Assembly (NCBI GenBank): GCA_965226095.1
Contig: OZ245336.1
Location: 186,001 to 250,000 of the forward strand
Source: JANQSP01 sp965226095
GTDB lineage: Bacteria > Bdellovibrionota > Bdellovibrionia > Bdellovibrionales > UBA1609
Direction: 5' to 3'
DNA length: 64,000 bases
Made by a program: the position numbers and the translations under genes. The notes below the pieces were generated by a model. It searched no databases. It saw nothing but the letters and a program-made list of their open reading frames with translations, and was not told where the DNA came from. Shown piece after piece: positions 9,271-17,995 of this stretch. How positions within the stretch are numbered: the first letter of the stretch is position 1; each line of letters opens with the position of its first letter.

Positions 9271-10056
9271 ATGAAATATATTATTAAAATTATGGGGTTT
9301 TTTATTTGTTTTATATATGCTCATCTTGCATTCTCTGGTGTCATAGAAGATGCTATGAACGATATCAATAATTCAATTTATGGAACAAAAAATCATCGTT
9401 ATGTATTTATATGTTCTCCTATAGCATCTAATGTCTTTATTGAAAGTTTATCCACTTCTCAATTAACATATTTTCAAGAACTTCCAAAATATTGTAAATT
9501 ATCTGCCTCTTTTGTCCTTTACGAGGATAGTTCTGATAGTGATTACTCAACAGAAAATTTCATAGATGAGTTTTTCCCCAACCCAAATAAACAAGATAAC
9601 TCTGATTGCTTCAGAAAAGATGGAGACAGACCAGCTATGCCCATCCCCATTCCAGGGGTCGGTGATCAAAAACCTATTGATTGTAATGAATTTATACCTC
9701 ACACTGGAGCTTCTTTCCTTCTATCCGGTGAATTCTTAGAAGGAAATTATCTCGTGCCGAACACTGGTGAACACATTGTGATAATACAAAGAAAAGAAAA
9801 AATGTCTCAAGAAGACCAACAGCTCCAATATAGACAATTGAGCAAATATCGTTTCAATTATAATAAATTTTATAATGTTTCCACTAAAGACTCATATCTC
9901 ACAGATGCTACTATATACCCTCTAATTGCAAAAGAATCTTTGTATCAGGACGGTGACAGGCCGGCTATGCCAATCCCTATCCCTGGTGTAGGTGAACGAA
10001 TCCCTATCCCCGATGTAGGTGAACTAGTACTTTTCTCTTTGAGTACAAGGGGCTGA
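9271..10056 (+). CDS. Secreted protein with a duplicated 15-residue peptide
   Basis: 261 residues with a clear Sec signal peptide (positions 1-~22, cleavage likely after AFS) and a strong AAGGAGG ribosome site. The body is unlike any family I know. The 15-mer DGDRPAMPIPIPGVG occurs identically at residues 117-131 and 227-241, and a partial copy (RIPIPDVG) follows at 243-250. The two copies differ at 10 of 15 codons by synonymous changes only, so the peptide itself is under selection. It is the second gene of a pair with the TPR/winged-helix regulator. A role as a pro-peptide or adhesion motif is inference. Confidence 0.75.
   Translation: MKYIIKIMGFFICFIYAHLAFSGVIEDAMNDINNSIYGTKNHRYVFICSPIASNVFIESLSTSQLTYFQELPKYCKLSASFVLYEDSSDSDYSTENFIDEFFPNPNKQDNSDCFRKDGDRPAMPIPIPGVGDQKPIDCNEFIPHTGASFLLSGEFLEGNYLVPNTGEHIVIIQRKEKMSQEDQQLQYRQLSKYRFNYNKFYNVSTKDSYLTDATIYPLIAKESLYQDGDRPAMPIPIPGVGERIPIPDVGELVLFSLSTRG
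9619..9663 (+). repeat. Peptide repeat copy 1 (DGDRPAMPIPIPGVG)
   Basis: First exact copy of the 15-residue motif inside the secreted protein gene. It is followed by DQKPIDC rather than the second proline-rich unit seen after copy 2. Confidence 0.85.
9949..9993 (+). repeat. Peptide repeat copy 2 (DGDRPAMPIPIPGVG)
   Basis: Second exact protein copy, close to the C-terminus, followed directly by ERIPIPDVGE, a degenerate third unit. Ten codons differ silently from copy 1. Confidence 0.85.
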
Positions 10057-10095
10057 ATAACCCCATGTTGTTTACTCTAATATTCATAATCATTT

Positions 10096-10171
10096 AGGGG
10101 GTTAGCTCAGTTGGTAGAGCGCCACCCTTACAAGGTGGATGCCATCGGTTCAAGTCCGGTACCCCCTACCA
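10096..10171 (+). tRNA. tRNA-Val (TAC)
   Basis: Cloverleaf of 76 bases with encoded CCA. Acceptor AGGGGGT pairs with ACCCCCT, the anticodon stem-loop is CACCC-TTACAAG-type with anticodon TAC, and the T arm contains GTTCAAGTC. The minus-strand ndh gene ends 22 bases later. Confidence 0.96.
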
Positions 10172-10193
10172 TTGGAACATGATTTTTACTCTA

Positions 10194-11510
10194 TTATGAA
10201 TCATTGTTTTTAGAAATAGGAATTTTCTCCCCAGAATAAAATTTCCAGGTTTTATGAATAATAAGACGTGCTCCCTGTCCAAAACTAAAATACGCCCATA
10301 TCCATTGAAGCAAAACAAAAAACTGATTTTTAAATCGAACCAAATAACTAATATGTACAAAAACCCAAGCTAACCAAGCAATCACCCCTGTTAGCTGAAA
10401 TGAACCAAAGCTGGCAACAGCTTTAGAACGCCCAATAGTGACCATTATGCCTTTATCAAAATACTGAAAAGAAGATCGTCTTTTCCCACTAATTTCATTT
10501 TTTATCAACTGAGCTACAAAATGCCCTTGCTGAATAGCCACTGGCGCTAATGCAGGTAAAAATGTTTTTTCTCTATCTTTAGAAACAACAAAGGCCGCCT
10601 GATCACCCATAACGAAAACATGAGAATGATTGGGAATACTTAAATCATTCTTTACAAGAATACGGCCATCTTCAGTTTTTTCAACATTTATATCCTCAGT
10701 TAATTGTGAGGGTTTAACACCTGCTGCCCAAATAATTGTATGAGCATATAAAAAATGTTCACCAATTTTGACTCCTTGTTTACTGACATCATTAGCTTGC
10801 TGGTTTAAAAAAACTTCAACACCCATATTTTCCAAATCACTTTTAGCCCTATCTGAAAGTTTTTCTGGAAATGCATTCAGAATTTTTGATCCTGCTTCAA
10901 CTAGAACAACACGGGTTTTTTTAAGATTTGCATTCTTATAGTCTTTATAGAGAGTATTTCGCGCCATTTCAGAAATTGCACCTGCCATTTCAACACCTGT
11001 TGGGCCACCTCCAATGATAACAAAAGTTAAATACTGCTGTCTTTTTTCCTCATTCTGTTCCTTCTCAGCCAGTTCAAAAGCAAGGAGAATTCTTCTACGA
11101 ATTTCAGTAGCTTGCTCAATTGTCTTGAGACCTGGAGCATACTCTTCCCACTCATTGTTTCCAAAATAAAAATGCTTGGAACCACAAGCGATGAGCAAAT
11201 AATCGTAATTGAAATATTGATTATCAAAACTGATTTTTTTATTTTTAAGATCAATGTGATTCACTTCTGCCATTAAAACATTTACATTTTTATATTTAGA
11301 AAAATAACTTCTTAAAGGAACAGCTATTTCAGAAGGATTAAGTCCTGCCATAGCCACTTGATAAAGAAGAGGCTGAAACAAGTGATGATTTCTACGATCA
11401 ATGAGAGTAACATCAATACCTTTTTGATTGCCGAGCACTTTAACGGCACTGAATCCGGCAAAACCACCACCAATAACTATAACTCTTTTATTATTTTGAA
11501 CTGTTTTCAA
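10194..11510 (-). CDS. ndh: Type II NADH dehydrogenase
   Basis: FAD-dependent, non-proton-pumping NADH:quinone oxidoreductase at the inner membrane. The FAD-binding GGGFAG is at residues ~14-19, the NAD-binding GGGPTGVEMAG around 166-176, and the second FAD contact VFVMGDQA near 305. The C-terminal ~90 residues have hydrophobic and basic stretches for membrane attachment, as in family members. The start appears to be TTG at 11510, since the dinucleotide fold begins 12 residues later and no ATG or GTG lies nearer; the ribosome site (GAG) is weak. Confidence 0.92.
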   Translation of the reverse strand: MKTVQNNKRVIVIGGGFAGFSAVKVLGNQKGIDVTLIDRRNHHLFQPLLYQVAMAGLNPSEIAVPLRSYFSKYKNVNVLMAEVNHIDLKNKKISFDNQYFNYDYLLIACGSKHFYFGNNEWEEYAPGLKTIEQATEIRRRILLAFELAEKEQNEEKRQQYLTFVIIGGGPTGVEMAGAISEMARNTLYKDYKNANLKKTRVVLVEAGSKILNAFPEKLSDRAKSDLENMGVEVFLNQQANDVSKQGVKIGEHFLYAHTIIWAAGVKPSQLTEDINVEKTEDGRILVKNDLSIPNHSHVFVMGDQAAFVVSKDREKTFLPALAPVAIQQGHFVAQLIKNEISGKRRSSFQYFDKGIMVTIGRSKAVASFGSFQLTGVIAWLAWVFVHISYLVRFKNQFFVLLQWIWAYFSFGQGARLIIHKTWKFYSGEKIPISKNNDS

Positions 11511-11567
11511 AAAGCACTCGTTTTTTAATTATCTTATCATGTAGATCATCCAAAGGCATAAATATTC

Positions 11568-12602
11568 TTATAAGTTGGCTTCGATCTGTGTACTTTTAGC
11601 TTGGTCTGAAATGACTGCAGATGGATGATACTCACTAGATGACATTTTTCTTAAATGAAATTCTATATTAGCAATGAGAAGAACAAGTAAATGATCCTCT
11701 GGATAAAAATATTTGATAGCTTTTTTACCTTGAAGCAATGATTGCTGTATAGTATTTACCACCTTTGTAACTTCTCCATCAGTCATGGTATTAAAAGAAT
11801 TTAAAAGTAACGTTCTGTAATGATCATGTAAAATTTGGACCAGTTGCTTATAATATTGATCCGACCTAGGCTCGATAAAGAAACCTTCTATTTGTTTTAA
11901 AGTATCAAACAACACACTATGTTCCCTTATTGAAATATCCTGAAAATGATTAATAGCCCTGAAAAAAGAATCCTGACATTCATACCCATGTATTTTATCT
12001 TTTTCTATCTGAAAACGAATAAAACTGGAATCAGACATTCTAATTTGATGCCAACACTTGGAATGTAACTCACAATGAGTGGAATAATATAACTCAGAAA
12101 ATGAACATATAGGTTCCAAATAACCTTCATTAAGTATAACCAATGGACTAAAACTATAAATTTTTATATTTTTATTCAATTTTAGTACAATAGCTATTAT
12201 TTGATCCGAATAAAAATTAAATACTCTTATTTTATCTCCCTTAGAAGCCTTTCTTTCCAAAAAACCATTAATAATATCTATTAAATCTTGTTGATCATCA
12301 ATGACAATACGTTGATTGTAATCTTTTAACTTCCAATCTTCTAAACTAAACTCATTAGAAAGTTCATACTCTTTTGCAAAACTGTGCAACTCTTGTTCTA
12401 TACTCTTTTTTAGTGTAACACACCACGTTTGCCAATATGGAAAAGATAAAGCAGTTTTATAAAACTGTTGTAATATTTCAGGAGTGAACTTTTGCTTTGC
12501 ATAACAAAACAAATTCAAATAATTATAAAGTGTGTACCTTACTTTATTTTTCGATAAAGATCTTTTAAATAAAAAATTTTTAAATTGAGTGACAGAACTC
12601 AT
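11568..12602 (-). CDS. Protein of unknown function, 344 residues
   Basis: I do not recognise this cytosolic protein. It has no signal peptide or membrane segment. It is rich in aromatic and charged residues and mostly helical at both ends, with a central stretch (~100-200) that looks beta-rich (KIRVFNFYSDQIIAIVLKL). It stands alone on the minus strand upstream of ndh, 57 bases away, and may be cotranscribed with it. Confidence 0.55.
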   Translation of the reverse strand: MSSVTQFKNFLFKRSLSKNKVRYTLYNYLNLFCYAKQKFTPEILQQFYKTALSFPYWQTWCVTLKKSIEQELHSFAKEYELSNEFSLEDWKLKDYNQRIVIDDQQDLIDIINGFLERKASKGDKIRVFNFYSDQIIAIVLKLNKNIKIYSFSPLVILNEGYLEPICSFSELYYSTHCELHSKCWHQIRMSDSSFIRFQIEKDKIHGYECQDSFFRAINHFQDISIREHSVLFDTLKQIEGFFIEPRSDQYYKQLVQILHDHYRTLLLNSFNTMTDGEVTKVVNTIQQSLLQGKKAIKYFYPEDHLLVLLIANIEFHLRKMSSSEYHPSAVISDQAKSTQIEANL

Positions 12603-12673
12603 GTTTTAGATCATAAATGAAAAATAAGCCATTCGTCGAGTAAATTTATATATCTCTTTGGAGGAAGTGTGTC

Positions 12674-12961
12674 ATGGAAAGAAAAATTATCAACCAACTA
12701 TTTCAAGAGCCCATAAAGAATCAAAAACAAGAAGCAGTTACTCTCTCTATGCAAGACTGGAAAGAGCTGATCTCCCGCTTGGATCAAACAGAAGCACAAA
12801 CAAAAGCCTGCAATGAAAAAATAAATTACACTTCTTTAAAAGTTTTAACCTGGTTAAAACAAGTTAAAGAAAAATTGGACACGATTTCTGAAAAACAACT
12901 GGAAAACAAGGAATTAGAGGAAAAGGCGCGTCAACAACATGACACAATGGAAACTAATTAA
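12674..12961 (+). CDS. Small coiled-coil protein
   Basis: 95 residues, charged, with heptad-like spacing from ~27 to the end (LISRLDQTEAQTKA, LKQVKEKLDTISEKQLENK). Preceded by GGAGG and a correctly spaced ATG, so it is likely real. No known family recognised. Its 3' end overlaps lspA (opposite strand) by 8 bases. Confidence 0.6.
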   Translation: MERKIINQLFQEPIKNQKQEAVTLSMQDWKELISRLDQTEAQTKACNEKINYTSLKVLTWLKQVKEKLDTISEKQLENKELEEKARQQHDTMETN

Positions 12962-13475
12962 ATTTCTCTTGGTTTTTTAGCTTTCTTTCTTCCTGCAAAT
13001 GTGAAAAATAAATCATTATCATTGCCGATATCACACCTGTCACAATAGCAATATCACCCACATTAAATGCCGGCCACACATAATCTTTAAAATAAAAATC
13101 CAAAAAATCAATAACATAGCCAAAATGTACTCTATCGATATAGTTACCTAGTGCACCTCCAAAGATAGAAGCAAAAGCCAAAAGTTGATACTTTTCATTC
13201 TCTTTCAACTGATGCACAATAGAAATAATAAAACCAAAGGCCAGGATAGGCAGTATTAAAAATAACACCGTGCGAATAACATCATTACTCTGAGAAAAAA
13301 AGCCAAAAACACCACCTCTATTTTGAACATAGGTAATATTAAAGAATTCAGGAATAACGATTTTTTTCTCACCTAAATTAAAACTTGTATGCACCATAAG
13401 CTTGGTTGCTTGATCCAAAGCCAATATAGCAAAAGAAATAGAAAGAAAAACAGGATATTTAAGATATTTTTTCAT
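12954..13475 (-). CDS. lspA: Lipoprotein signal peptidase (signal peptidase II)
   Basis: Aspartyl protease of the inner membrane that cleaves prolipoprotein signal peptides before the lipidated cysteine. Four hydrophobic segments are visible. The catalytic aspartates are Asp123 (GYVIDFLDF) and Asp141 (FNVGDIAI); the family motif GALGNYIDR precedes them. 173 residues is normal. Its start overlaps the ileS stop by 4 bases (ATGA), the classic ileS-lspA arrangement. It serves the many lipoproteins coded in this window. Confidence 0.96.
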   Translation of the reverse strand: MKKYLKYPVFLSISFAILALDQATKLMVHTSFNLGEKKIVIPEFFNITYVQNRGGVFGFFSQSNDVIRTVLFLILPILAFGFIISIVHQLKENEKYQLLAFASIFGGALGNYIDRVHFGYVIDFLDFYFKDYVWPAFNVGDIAIVTGVISAMIMIYFSHLQEERKLKNQEKFN

Positions 13476-16240
13476 AGATTATTAACACATTTTAGACATA
13501 TTTCTTGATTATTCAACTGTTCACTGTAATGCCAGCAACGAATACACTTATGGCCTGATGCTTTTTTCACTTTTACCTCCAATTGATTTTTCGAAATAGA
13601 TTGAATATCCAATTTAGAAACAATTAATAGCTCTTTTAATGTATCTGCTAAAGGATTCAATTTTTTAAATAACGTATCTGGGAGCAAAACTGTCACTGAA
13701 CTTTCAAGACTGGAACCAATAATTTGCTGTTTCCGCATATTTTCCATTTCATAAAACACCTTCTGTCGAATCTTTAACATGAGTTTAAATTTTTCATGTA
13801 TATGAGAATCCATCCATTCCTTTGGTATACTTGGAAAATCTGTCAATAAAATACTTTCTTCTTTTTTCCCTGGCATATACTGATAAGCTTCTTCACAGAG
13901 AAAAGTCATAATCGGACTCATACTGGATAAAAGCTTTTGAAGCATTAAGTAAATAGCACTTTGTCCGGATCTCCTGGCCTTTCCATCTTTTTTAAAAGTA
14001 TATAACCTATCTTTTAAAATATCCAAATAAAGAGCTGACAGTTGTGTAGTGAAAAATACATTCAAGTCTTGATAAATTTTATGAAACTGAAAATTTTCAT
14101 AATGCCTGCGCATTTGTTCAATGAGTTTAGCCAACTGATTCAAAATCCATTGATCCAATTCTTTCATTTCCGAAAAAGCAATCATATCTTTATCTGGATC
14201 AAAGTTCTGTAAATTACCTAACATAAATCGTAAAGTGTTTCTAAATCGACGATAGGATTCAGTAATGCGATTAAAAATTTCAGTTCCGGCTTGCAGATCT
14301 TGAGAATAATCCTCACTCGTGGCCCATAATCGTAAAATTTCTGCGCCTCTTTCCTGAATCACTTTTTCCAAATATATAACATTGCCTTTACTTTTACTCA
14401 TTTTGTTTCCCTGAGCATCATTTACAAAACAATGTGTAAGCAAAGACTTAAAAGGACTTTTCCCCTCTAAAGCAATGGAAGCATTGAGACTGGTCTGAAA
14501 CCATCCTCTATGCTGATCACTGCCTTCCAGATATATATCTGCCGGAAAAGTATGAGCACCATAGATCTTTTTTAAAACATAATGACAAATGCCGCTATCA
14601 AACCAAACATCAACAATATCTTTTCCTTTTTCAAAACTATTCGAATTTTTACACTGTGTACATTGAGTATCCTTTGGCAATAATTCATCAACCGTGCGGG
14701 AAAACCAATATTCAATACCTTCTTTTGAATGTTCCATTTGATCAGCTAAATGAGATATAATTTCCACCGAAAGCAAAGGAGCTTCACATTGTCGACAATA
14801 AAACACAGGAATAGGTACACCCCAATGCCTTTGTCGACTTAGACACCAATCCGGACTTTTTTGAATCATGGCCTTTAGACGACGACGCCCCCATTCCGGA
14901 TAAAACTGAATATTATTTTCAATTTCTGCAAGAGATTTTTTACGAATAGAATATTCTGGCTTATCAAACTGAATAAACCATTGATCTGTTGCTCTGAAAA
15001 TAAGAGGTTTACCAGAACGAGGATTAAAAGGATAACTGTGTGTAATTTCTTTTTCTCCCAATAAACAACCCTCTTGTTTTAAATGATCTACAATAAGAGG
15101 ATTAGCCTGAAAGACATTCAAGCCTTCCCATTCCGGTACTTCTGAAGTGAACCGGCCAGCTGCATCTACAGGAACAGTAAGTGGTAAATTATATTTAAGT
15201 CCTGTTACAAAATCATCCAAACCATGTCCGGGAGCCGTATGCACACAACCCGTCCCTTCTGTTTTAGTGACATAATCACCTAAAACAATCACAGAACTTT
15301 TATTCTCAATAAAAGGATGAACAGCTTTCTTTTTTTCTAAAGTTTTTCCCAAGAAAGTCTTACCTAAATGCGTAGTAATTAACTTTAGTTTCATGTCAGT
15401 ATTGGCTTCAAAATTTTGTTTGGCATCTACTGCTAAAATCAAAAAATCTTTACCTGAATCAAAAACCCCATACTCAAATTCAGGGTGCAAACAAATCGCC
15501 TGATTGGCCGGCAGGGTCCATGGAGTAGTGGTCCATATTACAAAAGAACAAGGTTTCCCATCCAATTTTAAATGCTGAGCCACTTCAGGAGCTGGAAATT
15601 TAACGTAGATAGAAGGACTTTTATGCTCTCGATACTCCGCCTCAGAAGAAGCAATGGCAGTTCTTAAAGCAAAACACCAATACACTGGTTTCTTTCCTCT
15701 ATACAATAATTTCTTTTCAGCCAACCTAGCCAAAGCTCTTGTCTGTTCGGCTTCATATTCTGCATAAAGGGTCAATAAGGGGTTCTCCCAATCAGCCAAA
15801 ACACCCAATCGTTCAAATTGTTGTTTTTGAATCTCCACCCAGTAATTAGCTTCTTTTCTACAAAGTTCTCTAATTTGTTTTGATGAAGAATCTTTTTTAT
15901 TTTTTATTTTTTTCATAGCGCTTATTTCAATCGGCAAACCATGGCAATCCCAGATGGGAATAAAGGGACAACATCGACCGGATAAATTCATATATTTAAC
16001 AACGATATCCTTTAGAATCTTATTTAAGGCATGACCAACATGTAATTTACCATTGGCATAAGGAGGTCCATCAACAAAACTGAAAAACTTTTTACCTTTT
16101 TGTTTTTGAAGTATTTTTGAATAAATATTCTTTTCTTTCCATTGTTGAATAAACAAAGGTTCTTTTTGAGGAAGATTGGCTTTCATGGGAAAGTCAGTTT
16201 TTGGTAAACATAAAGCCGGTTGATCATTTTTTTTTTGCAT
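13472..16240 (-). CDS. ileS: Isoleucyl-tRNA synthetase
   Basis: Class I synthetase charging tRNA-Ile, with an editing domain. Visible parts: LPKTDFPMKANLPQ at the N-terminus, PPYANGKLHVGHA (HIGH motif as HVGH), editing-domain WTTTPWTLPANQA, KMSKSKGN (KMSKS), and a C-terminal zinc knuckle CIRCW...CLKC. I start at the ATG at 16240 because a promoter (-10 at 16280-16285) would place the transcript start downstream of the longer frame's ATG at 16306. Codons 2-5 contain a run of ten A bases. First gene of the ileS-lspA operon. Confidence 0.95.
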   Translation of the reverse strand: MQKKNDQPALCLPKTDFPMKANLPQKEPLFIQQWKEKNIYSKILQKQKGKKFFSFVDGPPYANGKLHVGHALNKILKDIVVKYMNLSGRCCPFIPIWDCHGLPIEISAMKKIKNKKDSSSKQIRELCRKEANYWVEIQKQQFERLGVLADWENPLLTLYAEYEAEQTRALARLAEKKLLYRGKKPVYWCFALRTAIASSEAEYREHKSPSIYVKFPAPEVAQHLKLDGKPCSFVIWTTTPWTLPANQAICLHPEFEYGVFDSGKDFLILAVDAKQNFEANTDMKLKLITTHLGKTFLGKTLEKKKAVHPFIENKSSVIVLGDYVTKTEGTGCVHTAPGHGLDDFVTGLKYNLPLTVPVDAAGRFTSEVPEWEGLNVFQANPLIVDHLKQEGCLLGEKEITHSYPFNPRSGKPLIFRATDQWFIQFDKPEYSIRKKSLAEIENNIQFYPEWGRRRLKAMIQKSPDWCLSRQRHWGVPIPVFYCRQCEAPLLSVEIISHLADQMEHSKEGIEYWFSRTVDELLPKDTQCTQCKNSNSFEKGKDIVDVWFDSGICHYVLKKIYGAHTFPADIYLEGSDQHRGWFQTSLNASIALEGKSPFKSLLTHCFVNDAQGNKMSKSKGNVIYLEKVIQERGAEILRLWATSEDYSQDLQAGTEIFNRITESYRRFRNTLRFMLGNLQNFDPDKDMIAFSEMKELDQWILNQLAKLIEQMRRHYENFQFHKIYQDLNVFFTTQLSALYLDILKDRLYTFKKDGKARRSGQSAIYLMLQKLLSSMSPIMTFLCEEAYQYMPGKKEESILLTDFPSIPKEWMDSHIHEKFKLMLKIRQKVFYEMENMRKQQIIGSSLESSVTVLLPDTLFKKLNPLADTLKELLIVSKLDIQSISKNQLEVKVKKASGHKCIRCWHYSEQLNNQEICLKCVNNL

Positions 16241-16279
16241 ATTAATTTTTTCTATAGATTTATCCTGTTTTGAAAACAA

Positions 16280-16307
16280 ATTATAATCAATCAAACATAA
16301 TATCAAG
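16280..16307 (-). promoter_or_regulatory. Putative ileS promoter
   Basis: On the minus strand TATAAT (16285-16280) is preceded at 15-16 bases by TTGATA/CTTGAT (16307-16301). The predicted start near 16273 leaves a ~33-base leader before the ATG at 16240. Confidence 0.5.
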
Positions 16308-16464
16308 TTTAAAGTTTTTCTATATTAAAGAACTTATTAGATCCTACCAAAGTCTTATCAAAAAATAAGTAAAAATACAAAAAAACAAATATAAAGCTAA
16401 TTTCCAACAATAAGTAAGTCTTGAAATTTTTTTTATTTTAGCCAAAAACACAGTTCATTATATA

Positions 16465-16473
16465 TGCTATAAT
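16465..16473 (+). promoter_or_regulatory. Extended -10 promoter of the hydrolase gene
   Basis: TGCTATAAT is a perfect extended -10 element (TGn + TATAAT). Ribosome site AAGGAGA and the TTG start at 16502 follow. The same TATGCTATAAT string is found before the 6S-like RNA at 52.2 kb. Confidence 0.55.
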
Positions 16474-16501
16474 TTATAAATGCCTCGAAGGAGAATAAAA
16501 T

Positions 16502-17959
16502 TTGTCATATCGTAAATTATTACTAATATTTTTTTACTTTATAAAAAGTCTTATAAAATACAGCATTTGTCTACAGATTTTTACAACATTTTCTTTAGAG
16601 ATTGGAGTCAATGATACATACTCTTCTATAGAACCAGAAAAAATAGCCAGATTAAATACAGTTTTAAAAAACAGCGTGTTCATTGTAGAACAAAACCCTG
16701 AAGCTATAGCAGAAAGACTCAATATCAGTGAATACGAACCTATATTATTTTCTGTATTAGCCACTGTCCGATCTGAACTTCCCAAACAACAGGGTAAGTG
16801 GAAAATCATCCAATTACCTCCATCCAAAGAGACTAAGGCTTGTACAAGACCTATGTCACTAATGTTCAAACAATCCCTAACAAACAGCCCTTATACTTTC
16901 GTTATTCTACCCAGTCCCTACTCTAATTGGAAAGAAGGTTCTACTATTAATCAATTATCTTATATTCTGGATAAAAATTTTAATGAACCTAATATTATTA
17001 CTTTCAATGGTTATTTATCTCCTGCTTTCCTTAGAAACAGTTGTCAATCTATTCCCTGGAATATTCTATCCCTCTCCAAAGATTTACATTTAAGGATTAG
17101 AAAATATTTAAATGAAGAACAACTTTCTTCAGAACACACTGGCATTATTGGCGTTTCAGGAGGTGGTTCTTTAACTATAGCTATGTTGGCACAAGCGTCT
17201 GATTTTTCAAAAACATATAATACTCAAAACACTTTTGGTTTGGGCGGTATGAGTTTAAGTCCCATCTTACATGGTAGAGCCATATTACATAATCTGGACA
17301 CTAAACATGCTCAAAGTACTATCAATCCCACATGGGGACTAAGTACTGGAGATTTAAAAAACTTGTGGCATTTTTTACAGATTTTTATTTTACCTAAACA
17401 AGAACAGATTATGTACTTATATAATAAAAATCCAAGAGAATTTAGACAAAGGGTATTTAATGAATTTACTGTTTCTTACTTAAGAGATAGTTTAAAAGCT
17501 TTAAGATATCATCCATCTGACATCAATGGAGAAATGAATTATTATGATGTATATATCAATACCAGTTTTTTAAATGAAACCAGTATAAATCAATTTGTAA
17601 ATAGATCTCCAACTATATGGAACGCAGATAATGTAACAATTTTTTCCTCAACAAATCACAACTTCAGTGCAAAAGTTCCTAATTACTCAACAATAAATAC
17701 TTCTTTTGATCAAACCATCAGTTTGCAAAACGTATTGCCATTAATAGATAAACCTCTTTTTATCTATTCTGCGCAGGATGATTTAATTATCTTCCTTCCT
17801 AACGAGTCCAATCCTCTCTTTCATTCCAGTCTAGAGGTTTTAGAAGCGGCAAAAAACCATCCTCACATTATAGTATTCAATCCTAAATACGGCTCCCATG
17901 CGGGAATTTTATTAGATCCTGTTTTCGAAGAGTTAGTAACAACATTTTTTAAACCTTAG
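16502..17959 (+). CDS. Secreted alpha/beta-hydrolase-like protein
   Basis: 485 residues beginning with a long hydrophobic leader (~5-32), so probably exported or membrane-tethered. The order nucleophile-acid-histidine of an alpha/beta hydrolase is visible: Ser219 in GVSGG, Asp426/427 in YSAQDDLI, and His466 in GSHAG. Substrate unknown. The start is TTG with AAGGAGA 7 bases upstream and an extended -10 promoter before it; a later ATG would remove the leader. Single-gene unit, convergent with the ComEC-like gene. The fold call rests on motif order only. Confidence 0.66.
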   Translation: MSYRKLLLIFFYFIKSLIKYSICLQIFTTFSLEIGVNDTYSSIEPEKIARLNTVLKNSVFIVEQNPEAIAERLNISEYEPILFSVLATVRSELPKQQGKWKIIQLPPSKETKACTRPMSLMFKQSLTNSPYTFVILPSPYSNWKEGSTINQLSYILDKNFNEPNIITFNGYLSPAFLRNSCQSIPWNILSLSKDLHLRIRKYLNEEQLSSEHTGIIGVSGGGSLTIAMLAQASDFSKTYNTQNTFGLGGMSLSPILHGRAILHNLDTKHAQSTINPTWGLSTGDLKNLWHFLQIFILPKQEQIMYLYNKNPREFRQRVFNEFTVSYLRDSLKALRYHPSDINGEMNYYDVYINTSFLNETSINQFVNRSPTIWNADNVTIFSSTNHNFSAKVPNYSTINTSFDQTISLQNVLPLIDKPLFIYSAQDDLIIFLPNESNPLFHSSLEVLEAAKNHPHIIVFNPKYGSHAGILLDPVFEELVTTFFKP

Positions 17960-17995
17960 TGTGAAAAATTTTCATTATTGACATCTTATTTTCAC

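Noticed and set aside
16240..16500. T-box leader for ileS
   Set aside because: No specifier loop or T-box sequence, and the predicted leader is only ~33 bases.
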